From NCBI GenBank assembly GCA_949825065.1, contig OX463848.1:32083491-32147490 (forward strand): a DNA stretch of 64,000 bases. The letters are read 5' to 3'. Numbering within the stretch: the stretch's first letter is position 1; each line of letters starts with the position of its first letter. Positions 13,020-23,690 of the stretch are shown piece after piece. The notes below the pieces were generated by a model, which saw only the letters and a list, made by a program, of their open reading frames with translations, did not search any database and had not been told where the DNA came from. Source of the stretch: Odontocerum albicorne (lineage: Eukaryota; Arthropoda; Insecta; Trichoptera; Odontoceridae). The translations under genes were made by a program, and so were the position numbers.

Positions 13020-13440
13020 CCTTAAAGGAGAGATGATGAGGACGATTGTTGATAAATAAAAACTCGTCGAAACCGGAATGTGTAAAGAGGAATTTTATTG
13101 ACAGACGTCGGTATTTATAATGTTATTGAATGTGTGCGGGAATGCACGCGCGATATATCGCCGTCTCGTCTCTGCGTTTACAATACATTTCTTGTCGCGT
13201 GTAGGTATGCATTCTATTTTGGGAGACGGCGCGAAAGATGTGTTGCTTTCTCGTTTCATCATGGAATGCGCTCTCGGTTGATAGCGAGTTGATTGACCGG
13301 CGCGTGGACTTTGCCCATTGATTGTCTCGGATTGTGAAGGTGTGCAAAGGTCGTCTCGTGGGTTCAGTGACCGCGCATATGATCGCCACAGATGTATAAA
13401 ATGTTGAACTTGTTTTAGATCTTGTCTAATGAAGATCTTC
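13020..13440. other. GC-richer islet of unknown nature
   Basis: The interval 13085-13390 is clearly GC-richer than its surroundings and rich in CpG (gcacgcgcgatatatcgcc, ggcgcgtggac, gaccgcgcat). It is open for 115 codons on the minus strand, but the translation resembles nothing I know. Shape and composition would suit an old solo LTR or a promoter-like region. I saw no matching terminal pair or target duplication, so this stays unassigned. Confidence 0.4.
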
Positions 13441-14067
13441 AAAATCGATTATCACGATTATTAATAAAAATGAACAAGTTGAGTTAGTGAATCGAAACTA
13501 GAAATTTCTTTTACGATTGTGTCCACCTCTACTCCATACTCTGGTTTTTATCTTGCAAAACATCGTATCTAGCAATATAAATATCGATGGTAATAGTCTA
13601 CCAATTCGTTTTATCGCTATTATATAAGGTCTTATCTTTCAAACAAAGTCGGTAAATTGTGAAAAGAAAATATTAAAATCCAGAAATTTTCCTATCTTAC
13701 TTTTGAAATTACGATCGCCAATAAAATTTCCGATCTAACTGCTTTCTCCTTTTTTTATCTTTTCATTTTGTTAATTCTATCCGGGCAGATTTTTTTCCTT
13801 TTAAAATAAAGATATGAACGCTCACAAAGAAATAGGGAAATACCGGGTGATAACAACTAATGTTGGAAAAACAACTTTATTTAAATTCTACTATTTATAT
13901 TAGGAGATTTTGATTCAATATATTTTCATTTTGGTCTGTATTAACCGTTCACGGTTTTTTGTTCGTTATTCTTTACTTCATGATTGCTAAAGTCATCAAA
14001 TCATATCTTTCATACTTTTCTACCACCACGAATCTCTCTATCCTAAAAGGTTGTCTTTCTTTTCACA
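13441..14067. other. No feature recognised
   Basis: AT-rich, pyrimidine-rich in parts. Nothing identified. Confidence 0.4.
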
Positions 14068-14506
14068 TCACTTTTTTTTTTTTTTTATTAAACAAAGTAA
14101 AATATTTTACAAACATTTGTCAAGACTATATACCTATATACAAATTTATTACTTAACTAATCTTAATTATATGTTATAATTTATGAACTTACTTAATCTT
14201 ATTTTCCTACATATCATTTTATTTTATTTTTTACAATCTTAATATATGGTTTCTTAGAAATAATTAACACCTACATACTACTTATAACTAGATAACAATT
14301 CTTACACTAATTATTTAGCAAAAACAAGTCCACTCGTTCAGGCTACTTGTATTCCATCACATTCACTCAGACCTTGGTCGTCCCAGCTAATACTGAAGGT
14401 GGACTAGTCAGGCAACAGATAATGCGGGAGCTTGTGCTTATAACGGAAGGGTAGGTCGGATTTACTCTCGTAAGCCCCCAGGGCAGCGACTAAGGGATTG
14501 CTGTGA
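14068..14506 (-). mobile_element. Jockey-like LINE, 3' end only (copy 2)
   Basis: Minus-strand copy of the same 3' end as at 8627 and 57390. It begins with a T run (14068-14085, the poly-A tail in reverse) followed by attaaacaaagtaaaatatt, and ends at gggggcttacgagagtaa (reverse side) and the shared tcgctgccct. It is closer to the 57-kb copy than to the 8.6-kb copy, sharing the spelling of the last coding codons. Confidence 0.88.
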
Positions 14507-14514
14507 TTTTCACA

Positions 14515-15240
14515 TCACTATTTCAGTAAAGCGTTTGATAAAGTATCACATAATATTTTATTAAGTAAACTAAAATCCTTAAAAATAGTCAGCTCACACC
14601 TAGACTGGATCGAAAGCTATATTAAAAATCTTTCTTATCCCTTTACATCTACTAGCGGTGTACCCCAAGGATCGCATCTAGTACCAATATTATTTATCTT
14701 ATTCGTAAATGATATAGTTGATATACTTAGTGATGTTGAGATTTTACTTTTTGCTGATGATTTAAAAATGTTCAAAGTCATAAGTAATTCTGCTGATTGT
14801 CTTAAATAACAAGAAAATTTAAATAAACTACAACAATGGTGTACCACTAATAAACTGCACTTAAACCTAAGTAAATGTGAGTCCATTAGTTTTTATAGAA
14901 ATTTAAATCCAATAAATTACGAGTATTCGCTAAATTAATATATATTAAAACGTGTATGTTCTATAAGAGACCTAAGAATTATATTTAATGAAAAATTTTC
15001 ATTTATTGAACACGTGAACAAAAGGACTCGGGAGAGTTTAAAAATCTTGGGATTTGTACTAAGAACTGCCAAGCATTTTTCGGATTTCCGAACATTAGAA
15101 CTTCTGTACTGCTCCTTGGTACGTAGCCGCCTCGAGTTCAACTCATTGATATGGTCTCCTCATTACGCACCTCCCCCCATAGACAAACTTTAGAACGAGT
15201 ACAAAAAAAATCAAGTACTTGTCATATTTGCATTTATATA
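14515..15240 (+). pseudogene. LINE reverse transcriptase fragment
   Basis: The translation has reverse transcriptase motifs in order: FSKAFDKVSHNILLSKL (first catalytic Asp), TSGVPQGSHLVPILF, then LFADDLKMF (the catalytic FADD box near 14750), TNKLHLNLSKCESI, and a thumb region ending YCSLVRSRLEFNSLIWSPHY. This is the CR1/jockey-type pattern. A few stops (near 14808 and 14935) mark it as dead. It abuts the copy-2 LINE tail, which is on the other strand and is a separate insertion. Confidence 0.9.
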
Positions 15241-15254
15241 ATATAAAAGACACT

Positions 15255-15470
15255 GTTGTGTCATAAATTAAAAAAATTAAAATAAATAAAATATTCTCCT
15301 CTCAAATATGTTGCGTCTTTAAACACTTCTCGTTCCTCCAGGATGTCCAACATTTTTGGAGGGCGTGCTTCGTGTATCCTCTTGACATGACCAGCCCATC
15401 TAAGTGTTTTAAGTTTTATATGAATGTTATATCTAGGAGCCGCATAGATGTTTAAGAGTTTCTTCATAAT
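15255..15470 (-). pseudogene. LINE ORF C-terminal fragment
   Basis: The minus-strand frame contains LKTLRWAGHVKRIHEARPPK, the LRW.GH..R motif found near the C-terminus of many arthropod LINE reverse transcriptase proteins. The upstream part is missing. Confidence 0.6.
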
Positions 15471-16984
15471 TTTATTCCCCTCAATTTATTATTTGTAAAA
15501 AGATATACGAGATAACGTCACTTAAGTATGCTTTACCAACAAATCATAATTTACCGACAAAGCATCATTTACCAACAAAGCAAATACCAACAACTTAAAA
15601 TTAGCGCAATTGAGAACGCATAAGGTACATAAAATTATCAATGCTTAGTACATCAACACGGAAAGGAAACAATTCTCAAGTGTTATCAATGAAAATATAA
15701 TTTATTTGATTACAAAAGAATAAAATAGACTTTCCAACCTCTTACCATAGTTAAGGCCATAGATTAAAGAAATATTGCAAAATGACACTTGTAAACTCAA
15801 CAACATCTACATTAATAATATTCATCTATGTAATTATACATGAAATTGCTCAATTCATGAATTACAGTCTATCGTTAGCAAACTGATATTGATACATTTG
15901 AATTGTAAAATAAATCACGTGTTTCTAGCAGGAGTGGAAACCAATTTTAACCAATATATTTAGGTTATCAACAATATTGCGAAATATCTTATACTGAAAC
16001 ATCAAATCTAATATAATTCTTTTCCCATAAAGTTTAAGAATGCAGATACAGTTCAAAAAGAGCTGAGATACTGAGACGAAAATTAATATGTCAGAAACGT
16101 ATCCGATATTATTTTGATTGTGTTGAAATGGATGAGGTATTTAATTGTGACTTTAGCCACCATTTTGTCTTCAGTTTTCCTGAATTTCTTTTTATTGTAA
16201 GTTTTGTAAATATATTTTTCGTTGTGTTTACAAAGCCGTCTAACTTATGTAGTTATTCTTTTTTTCTGAATATTAACAATTAAATGTTTCCCTCCTGAAA
16301 AGTGTTAAGAAGACTTTTGAGTCTATAACATAAATGAATAACAGAAATATTCATTGGTGAGAGTAACAACAAAACGAGAGAAAAAGAAAAAAAAAATATT
16401 ACTATAGAAATATACAAATTTCTGGGGAAAATGTATGAAACTCCTTATACTTTTAAGGAAACAATAACAAATATTAAATGACGGAGCAGAGCTTGTTAAA
16501 TGTAAGGAAAAGAACTTTCTGACTAAGCAAATATTGTATCGGCTCCAGAGAATCCTTTGATCGAATAAAAATACAATCAAACTTCACGTTGTTAGAATAT
16601 TTTAAAGGCGCTTGAAGAAAGAAAATATAAGAATTGAAAGCTTTTAGGGGTAATAGAAGATGTTATTAAGTGCAAGGGGAGGAAAATTGAAAATAAAATT
16701 CAAATCGATAAAAAGATTTTTGCAAATAATATAATACCAATACGATATAAATAAATGTGTTCTCTTCACAAATATAAATAAATGTGTTCTCTTCAAAATA
16801 AAATGATGAGATCTTTCAGCTTGAAACTTGAATCTTGGTGATAACTTACAAATTAAATATTATTTTTAGTTTATTTTGCCATTACCATCAGATTTTGATT
16901 AAAATTATCTTCACCACCAACGTGTTTATCTCCCTCATATAGATGGGATGTCTCAATCTCATCAAAGTTGGAAACTTTTGGGCT
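15471..16984. other. No feature recognised
   Basis: AT-rich sequence. A short local repeat of ccaacaaa words lies near 15540-15590. No coding similarity. Confidence 0.45.
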
Positions 16985-17430
16985 GTTATGATATTGATCT
17001 GGATCTGGGCTGATATGATATAGATTTGGATCTGGGTTGATATGATATACATCTGGGTCTGTGCTGATATGATATAGATCTGGATCTGGGCTGATATGAT
17101 ATAGATTTGGAGCTGGGCTGATATGATATAGATTTGGATCTGGGCTGATATGCTATAGATTTGGATCTGGGCTGATATGATATAGATCTGGATCTGGGCT
17201 GATATGATATAGATTTGGAGATGGGCTAATATGATATAGATTTGGAGCTGGGCTGATATGATATAGATTTGGATCTGGGCTGATATGCTATAGATTTGGA
17301 TCTGGGCTGATATGATATAGATCTGAATCTGGGCTGATATGATATAGATCTGGATCTGGGCTGATATGATATAGATCTGGATCTGGGCTGATATGATGTA
17401 GATCTGGATCTGCGCTGATATGATATAGTT
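16985..17430. repeat. 27-bp minisatellite, about 16 units
   Basis: The unit of 27 bp contains tgggctgatatgatataga. A block of five units starting near 17098 recurs about 135 bp further on (near 17234), including the variant words ttggagctggg and tatgctatag, so the array grew partly by copying multi-unit blocks. Because 27 is a multiple of three, an uninterrupted minus-strand frame of 217 codons (16888-17541) reads as IQIYIISAQ repeats. I regard that frame as a by-product. Confidence 0.93.
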
Positions 17431-18164
17431 CGAAGTCATCGAGATTCGAAAACGAATTGGAATGGTGAAATCAGCTATGACAAATGTCTGACGAAGATAT
17501 GCATTAACCAGTTTATACTCAGGAAAACCAACATCTGTCAAGTGAAATCGCTAGTGTTCTCTTTAGTATATAGTGTATAGAATGAAGATATGGACGATTA
17601 GAAAGATGGAAAAAAATATGATAGATGCCTTCGAAACGTGATGTTGGAGATGGATATTCATTATTCCACGAACTACAAGACAGACTAATATATCTTCATC
17701 ATCTCTGAATTAGAAATTACCTTAAGACTTTCGAAAATACGCAGGAAATATATAATGTTTATTATGTTATTCTTTTTAATATGCTTAAAATATATAGAAA
17801 TATTTTATAGAATAAAATAATTCTAACATATTTTAAGCATGTTGTTTGAAAGAATAACAAAAGTTTGGAGAAACTGCTGATGATTTTAACATCAAATCTG
17901 AGGTTTCGGATCGATTCCGGATGGAAAAAAAATGGATTCCAGTTAGTTGAAAGAAATCACCGCCTGAAAGTAAGTCCGGCAGTTTGTACTGTATACAGAG
18001 GAAATATTATATTATATAAAATATATGTAGTAAAAATATTAATCCTAACAAATATAAACGAAATAATGCCATTGTTTCCTTTTATTTGATTATCTTTCAA
18101 ACTTCAGTGTTATCTAAATTTATTGTTAAATTGTTATAGATAAGGTTTGAAAACTTTGAGGTGT
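17431..18164. other. No feature recognised
   Basis: AT-rich flank of the minisatellite with no identifiable feature. Confidence 0.4.
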
Positions 18165-18745
18165 GGCATTGAAACGTGGACGTGGAAAAATACTAAAAGA
18201 ATAAATGCTTTCGATATATGGTACATACACTGTAAATAATACATGGGATGACAACGTTTGACATTATACGGAATGAAGGGATAAGGGATGAATGTTAATA
18301 TAAAGGTGATGTATTAAGTAAGATGAAGAAAGTACTCTGAGATGGTTTGTGCATGTAAAACGAATGAATGAAGAAAGAATAAAAAAATAAATATATAGTA
18401 CAGTACCCGGTGGTAAGTAATACACATGACTTTGTAGAGCGTCGTGTCTGTCGCACGATGCGCTAACTGTCCCGTACGCGACGGAACACGTGTATGAATG
18501 ACAGAGACGACGCTCTACAAAGCCGAAGTTAGTCGATTATGGCCGATAGTCTCTTTCTTAGCCCGATGTGTATTACTTACCGCCGGGTACTTGTACAATT
18601 GTGAACGGAATGCAGAGTAGAGGAAGACCATGAAAAGTATGATTGAATAAATTAATTATATTTTGAACGAAGGAAATGTAAAACCGCAAAAATTTCGTAG
18701 GTGTTGTATGAGAAGGTGTATTGATGATCAATGCAAAATGGGAGC
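18165..18745 (+). pseudogene. LINE ORF C-terminal fragment, split by a MITE
   Basis: Degraded reading shows ALKRGRGKILK, then TLRWFVHVKRMNEERI up to about 18395, and resumes after the insert as NGMQSRGRPRKVWLN near 18610-18645. This is the RWFGH..RM.EER...........GRGRPR..W tail of arthropod LINE proteins. The 18404-18592 element lies exactly between the two halves. Confidence 0.7.
18404..18592. mobile_element. MITE with 26-bp inverted terminal repeats, inserted in a LINE tail
   Basis: The left end agtacccggtggtaagtaat and the right end (complement of attacttaccgccgggtact) match over about 26 bp with one or two differences. A second inner inverted pair (ctttgtagagcgtcgtgtct against agacgacgctctacaaag) lies inside. 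The flanks read agtac on the left and tgtac on the right, so the target duplication may be gtac or tac. It is about 190 bp with no coding capacity. The superfamily is not determined. Confidence 0.8.
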
Positions 18746-18879
18746 AAGTAGAGGAATTATGCTATTGGGGCAGTATTTTTTTACTGATAATGGAAGAGTT
18801 AGGAGATAGATTTAACGACGTGTAGCGATGGAAAACAAAGTCAATTGTATACTCGAACTGGACAGTATCAAAATTTGCT

Positions 18880-19385
18880 GACATCATAGTCAACACCGTT
18901 ATTCTAGAATAAACCTTGATGGAAGGGACAAAGTATGATAGAATACGGAATTATATTATAAGGGATGAAGGTGAAATTATGACTAGTGTTTAGATGAAGA
19001 AAAGCATTATGAGATGGTTTGAACGAGTGAATTAAGAAATACTAACAAAACAAATATTCAGTGAATATAAAGTGGAAGATGTGGTAGAGGAAGACTTAAG
19101 AAAGTATAGTTGGATTAAGTGAATGATAATTAGAAAGAAGAAAATTTAAAAAGGCAAATAAATTTAAAGAAGGTATTTGAAAAGGTATAAGCATATAGAA
19201 GAGGCAAAAGTTGATATTTTGAAAGAATGAAATGTAAAAAAGTCAGAGAAATTGTAGGAGTTGTATGATAAGGTGTATGAGTTTAGAAGAGGGGACAAAG
19301 GTGTGTCGCGATAGGAAACACTGGCATTCTATCATATGTGCCTTGTTCGACAGGGAAACGGCGTTATAGTATGTATATATTAAAG
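18880..19385 (+). pseudogene. LINE ORF C-terminal fragments, same family
   Basis: A second degraded copy. Around 18950-19110 the translation gives IRDEGEIMTSV, IMRWFERVN and TKQIFSEYKVEDVVEEDLRK with stops. Around 19240-19380 an RCVAIGNTGILSY/STGKRR string matches the RD...W......GKRR ending of the family. Separate ORFs in this area are chance. Confidence 0.6.
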
Positions 19386-20689
19386 GTAAAATAATCAAAA
19401 AGTTTTTGAGAAATGGCTGACTCCTATATGTGACCCTGTGAAGAGGACCAGAAAACTGAGCACGAATCGAAGAGATCCGTATGTTCACTATAAATGCTGA
19501 AACAAGGTGCTGAAACAAGATTCTGAAACTTATGAAAAAAGTTTTTAATATAATATATGCAAGAAAAAAGTATCTATCTAAAAATATTCCAAAATGTATA
19601 TTTTTCTTTATTTCAACACTGGTCTTTTTCTTTGAAATATCTCAAATCATAAAAGGTTTCAATATAAAAATCTATTTTTGAACTTTTACAAAACTGATTT
19701 ATATTAATTTCGAGAAGATTTATGACTGAAACTTTCATTTAAAATAAAACACATGCAATGGGGTGAGAAAATGAGCTTTTGTCTTATCTACTCGGGGTCG
19801 GTAACATGTACATGTGTAAAACTGAGCTGAATCTATTTTGTAAATTGATGGATACATTATAATTTTTTCAAACGTAACACTTATTATTTTCATCAAATTC
19901 ATATTTTTGTATTATTTTGATATATTGGATTTGATATAATTTGTTATGTACTTTGTATAGAGTTATAACATATCAGATTTTCTGTTTTTTTTGTTGACAG
20001 ACTGAGGGGATATTTGTGAATTTCCTTTTTTTATTTTTTTTCTGCCATTATCAATCGTTTTTTTTTTCTTAGTCTACGTGTACAAGGGTGTGGGCTGAAA
20101 AAATCTGGTGTCCTTGTGGCCAGGCTCGCCGTAACATTTTAATAGTTCCTCTCTTAAATGTATTTTCTGCTGTTTATTTTGAGATATATGTACGATTTCG
20201 GAATATATTTAAGTATGTACACACTATGTTGATATCAAAAACCCTATATTTATTTATTTGAGTTAGTCTGAGGTTAATTTTTGTTCGTGAGTAAATTTTT
20301 TATTGTTTTTCTGTTATTTATTTATTTTCTGTTTTTTTTTCTTAATCTACTGATGTGTACAAGAGTGTGTTTAAATTAAGTCAAATATAAAATAATTGTA
20401 TGGTTAGTCGGAAAAGATTGCTTCTTAGCAATAAATCTGTCATATAATAAACCCACTAAAAGTCATAGAGCTTGTAACATAATTAAATACAAATAATACT
20501 TTTATGAACGTTATGTTGTATTTATTAATAAAAGGACAATTTCAATAGTGCCGTTTAGAAAGCAAACTCTCCTGAGGAGTATAGTATATTTGCATACGGT
20601 ACAATCTGGCAGCCTACTTGTCAATTCTTTCAACTAATTAAAAAAAAATATCACAAACCATATTGAGAAATAACTAGATTGTAACCTTT
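19386..20689. other. No feature recognised
   Basis: AT-rich. Two stretches (20000-20105 and 20270-20375) share ctgtttttt/cttagtctac...gtgtacaagagtgtg wording, which points to an old direct duplication about 270 bp apart. Confidence 0.4.
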
Positions 20690-20694
20690 TTTGT

Positions 20695-20766
20695 TACCAT
20701 TAAAAAATCGAACCCGAAAACCCCTCCCTTGAGAAGCTTTCTGCCAACTAAGTCACATAGATCGTC
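20695..20766 (-). repeat. Degenerate tRNA-like SINE head (possible)
   Basis: On the minus strand there is a B-box-like gggttcgattttt and an A-box-like gtgacttagttggcaga in the right order and spacing. There is no SINE body beside it, so this is an eroded head or a decayed tRNA-like sequence. Confidence 0.4.
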
Positions 20767-20802
20767 GCGAACTGAAATATGTATTTTCTTGAGAAAGGGA
20801 AA

Positions 20803-21110
20803 GTCAAACGTTTGATGTATTTATTGTGTGTAAACTTTTTTACTTTCAGTATCATCACACTAGTATGCAGTACTATATAGGTTAGTTTTTCAACATGTGA
20901 TAGTTGAAATAATTTTAAAGTTATTTCAACTATAACATGCTAAAACAACGAACCTATATCGTACTATATACTAGTGTGATGATGTTGAAAGTCAAACGTT
21001 TTGATGTATTTATTTTGTGTCCATTTTTTTACTTTCAACATCATCACACTAGTATACAGTACGATATAGGTTAGTTTTCAACTTGTGATAGTTGAAATAA
21101 TTTTAAAATT
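20803..21110. repeat. Direct plus inverted repeat cluster (foldback)
   Basis: A segment starting gtcaaacgtt and running through catcacactagta, tataggttag and atagttgaaataattttaaa occurs at about 20803-20918 and again at about 20990-21106. Between them (20920-20990) the second half of the segment is present in inverted orientation. This makes a hairpin with arms of about 70 bp and a loop of about 8 bp. No coding capacity. Confidence 0.85.
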
Positions 21111-21169
21111 ATAAATCGTTCATCATACTACAATATAAATAGCAACAATAAAAAATAATTTACAAGGTA

Positions 21170-21385
21170 TGATAAAAATAAATTGTATACTGCACATGTG
21201 AGTAGAAGACGTAGTAGAGGAAGACCAAGATGTATGGTTAGATCTAGTGAATGATATTTTGAAACCAGGAAATCTGATAGTCAAAGAAATCATAGAAGTT
21301 GTAAGAGGAGGTGTATGAATATTGAGGCTCCAAAATGTATGTGTCACTATATGAAAGTCTGGCACTCTATCTCTTGTGCTTCATC
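21170..21385 (+). pseudogene. LINE ORF C-terminal fragment, same family as 18-19 kb
   Basis: The reading gives LYTAHVSRRRSRGRPRCMV, then after a stop RNHRSCKRRCMNIEAPKCMC and WHSISCASS. This is the GRGRPR...W....EA...C.DR..WH tail of the LINE family seen at 18.6, 19.3 and 30.3 kb. Confidence 0.6.
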
Positions 21386-21496
21386 GAGAAGAAAATAGTG
21401 AAGTTCTATGTATGTACGAGGCTTGATAAAAAGACGACGAGAATTTTAATTTTAATCAAAAAGTATTTATTTAATCATAAATATAAATATTGTCTT

Positions 21497-21930
21497 CTAC
21501 AAAGTAGTTCCCACAGGATAAAACACTTTTTTACCAAAGTTTTTTCCAATTCGAAAAACATGTGTAGAACGCACTTTTTGGGATTTAGATATGAGAGAAT
21601 CGAAAAACATGTGTAGAACGCACTTTTTTGCCTTTAGCTCAACAAATGATTTTACCTTTATCTCATGTATGGGCGCAAAACTTTCACCTTTCAATGTCCT
21701 CTTCATCTTCGGGAACAGTAAAAAGTGGCAGGGGGGCATATCTGGTGAATACGGTGGCTGCGGCATCACGACGTTGATAGTTTTTTGCCAAAAATCAAGA
21801 ATTAGTAATGAAGTGTGAGCCGATGCATTACCGTGGTGCAAAATCCAGGAGTTGTTTGCCTACAATTCAGATCGTTTTCTTTGGATTGCCTCACGCAAAC
21901 GGCGTAAAACCTCAAAAAAATCCTTTTTAT
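21497..21930 (-). pseudogene. Mariner transposase C-terminal fragment
   Basis: The minus-strand frame contains WILHHGNASAHTSLLILDFW, where the family has a catalytic HHDNA.AH; here the Asp is replaced by Gly. PPYSPDMPPCHFLLFPKMKR follows (the third catalytic Asp position in SPD is kept). A frameshift lies upstream near 21850. A 49-bp stretch is tandemly duplicated inside the element (21551 and 21600), each copy carrying acatgtgtagaacgcac. Inactive. Confidence 0.88.
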
Positions 21931-23451
21931 AATGAAAAAATCGCAAACGTGCCAAAATAAGTTGTAAATACTTACCTGCCGAGTACAAACTGCCCATATA
22001 ATATGGCTGAAAATTGAAATATCACAAACAGTGTCGCTAACGTGTGAAAAAAGACGGACTCAATAAAAAAAAAACAGCCCACAAAATTCAAAAATTCTCT
22101 TTATTATTTATCAACTCTTGTATTTTGAATTAAAGTCTGTAAAGTGTGGAACAAACTTCCACATCCACATGCAGGCTGATGAGAGCAAAAAATTATTTAT
22201 AAATAATAATTTAACTTTGTTACATATTCTCCTTTGAATCATGTACGTTTACACTAGCCACCAAAAATAAACTAAAAGCTATTGAAATATGGTGAGAGCA
22301 AATAAAATTTGTATCGCTTTGTATCCATGTTGTTTCGTGCTAATTTCTGAATCTTCTGTTAACGGTTAAGTAAGAAGATGTTTCGTGCAACTGTAAATAA
22401 TAGAGTGAACCAAAAAATACTCATAATGAAACACCTGATTCTTCCCTAGATTTGAAAACCTCCTCAGCACGCTACTTTATGAAACAATACAATAATTTAT
22501 TGTAAGTTTACAGCAACTATTGAATGCCTATGCCAATTTATCTTCGTTAAAAAGGACCACTGAACTCAAAGGAAGATGGTAAATCTTCCAGTCTATTGTA
22601 AATATCCTATTAGATGTTAATATATTAAATATATAATAGATATGTGATTATTAAAGGAACGATCTTTTGGTGTCTTTATTGTTTTGGAATCAAATAGAGT
22701 TTTGTTCTTTTAAGAAATATAATAAATGCGTTGAAAGTATTATATATTGGCAACACGTGCCACATTGAGATGAAAGCGTCCCGCTTAAAATTATCAAAAG
22801 TTTGTGTGGGAAGTTTAGGAAGACAATGTAAAAAAATTGTTTATATAAAGAGTGGAATATTGAAAATGAATTAAAAATAAAAATAACACGAGTTATTTCT
22901 CAGTTAAGAGGAAGAACTGATTTATTTTATGCAGTAATATATTTTAACTCCTCTTTTCTCTTAAGTTTTTTAGTGTTATAATATTTTTTAAATCTTCTAT
23001 TGTGGTTGCTGTTTTAGTGCTGAATATTTGTTTTAATTTTTATTAAAAAAAAACTCATATATTGTATAAGTATATTATCGGTTCCAAATGGCTTTCAAAA
23101 ATGTTTTAAATATATTACTTTATTTTGCCGCAATCAGTCACAAAATGAGGATTACGGACATTGGAAATTGTAACGTAAAGAATAAAGACTTATTTTTTTT
23201 ATTTTTAACAATATAAAAATTATTCATATAATTACTCTTAACTTAGTAGTTGGATTAATTTTTAACGAGTTTTTTTTATTAAAATACTGTCAAATCTCTT
23301 TAAAAAAAAATACTTACACTATGAATTTGAATAACGCACTTCACAATAAGAGCACTCATAAAATCAATTCTAGGTAACTAACTTCTTAAAACTAGTAAAA
23401 TAAGTATTCATGCAAAAAGTCTGAAATAATACTAGCTAGCTAGAAAATTGT
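21931..23451. other. No feature recognised
   Basis: AT-rich, non-coding. No element identified. Confidence 0.4.
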
Positions 23452-23690
23452 GTAACAAGCACGATAAGCATAAGACAACTGATCCTGTTTATATTATATT
23501 TTTATTGTTGATCGACAAGCACGTTAAGCATAAGACAACTGACCGCCTATACATTATTTTTTTATTGTTGAGCGACAAGCATAAGACAACTGACCGCCTA
23601 TACATTATTTTTTTATTGTTGAGTGACAAGCACGTTAAGCTTAAGGCAACTGACCCCCTTTATATTCTTTTTTATTATCGCTGAGCGATA
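23452..23690. repeat. 60-bp tandem repeat, four units
   Basis: Units of about 60 bp carry gacaagcacgttaagcataa followed by gacaactgaccgcctata and a T-rich half ending attgttgagc. The third unit is about 9 bp shorter because it lacks cacgttaag. The frame of 78 codons across it is a consequence of the unit length. Confidence 0.9.

Noticed and set aside
13095..13442. 115-codon minus-strand frame in the GC-rich islet
   Set aside because: It has many Arg and Ser residues as expected from reading CpG-rich DNA. No domain recognised and no splice-linked neighbours found.
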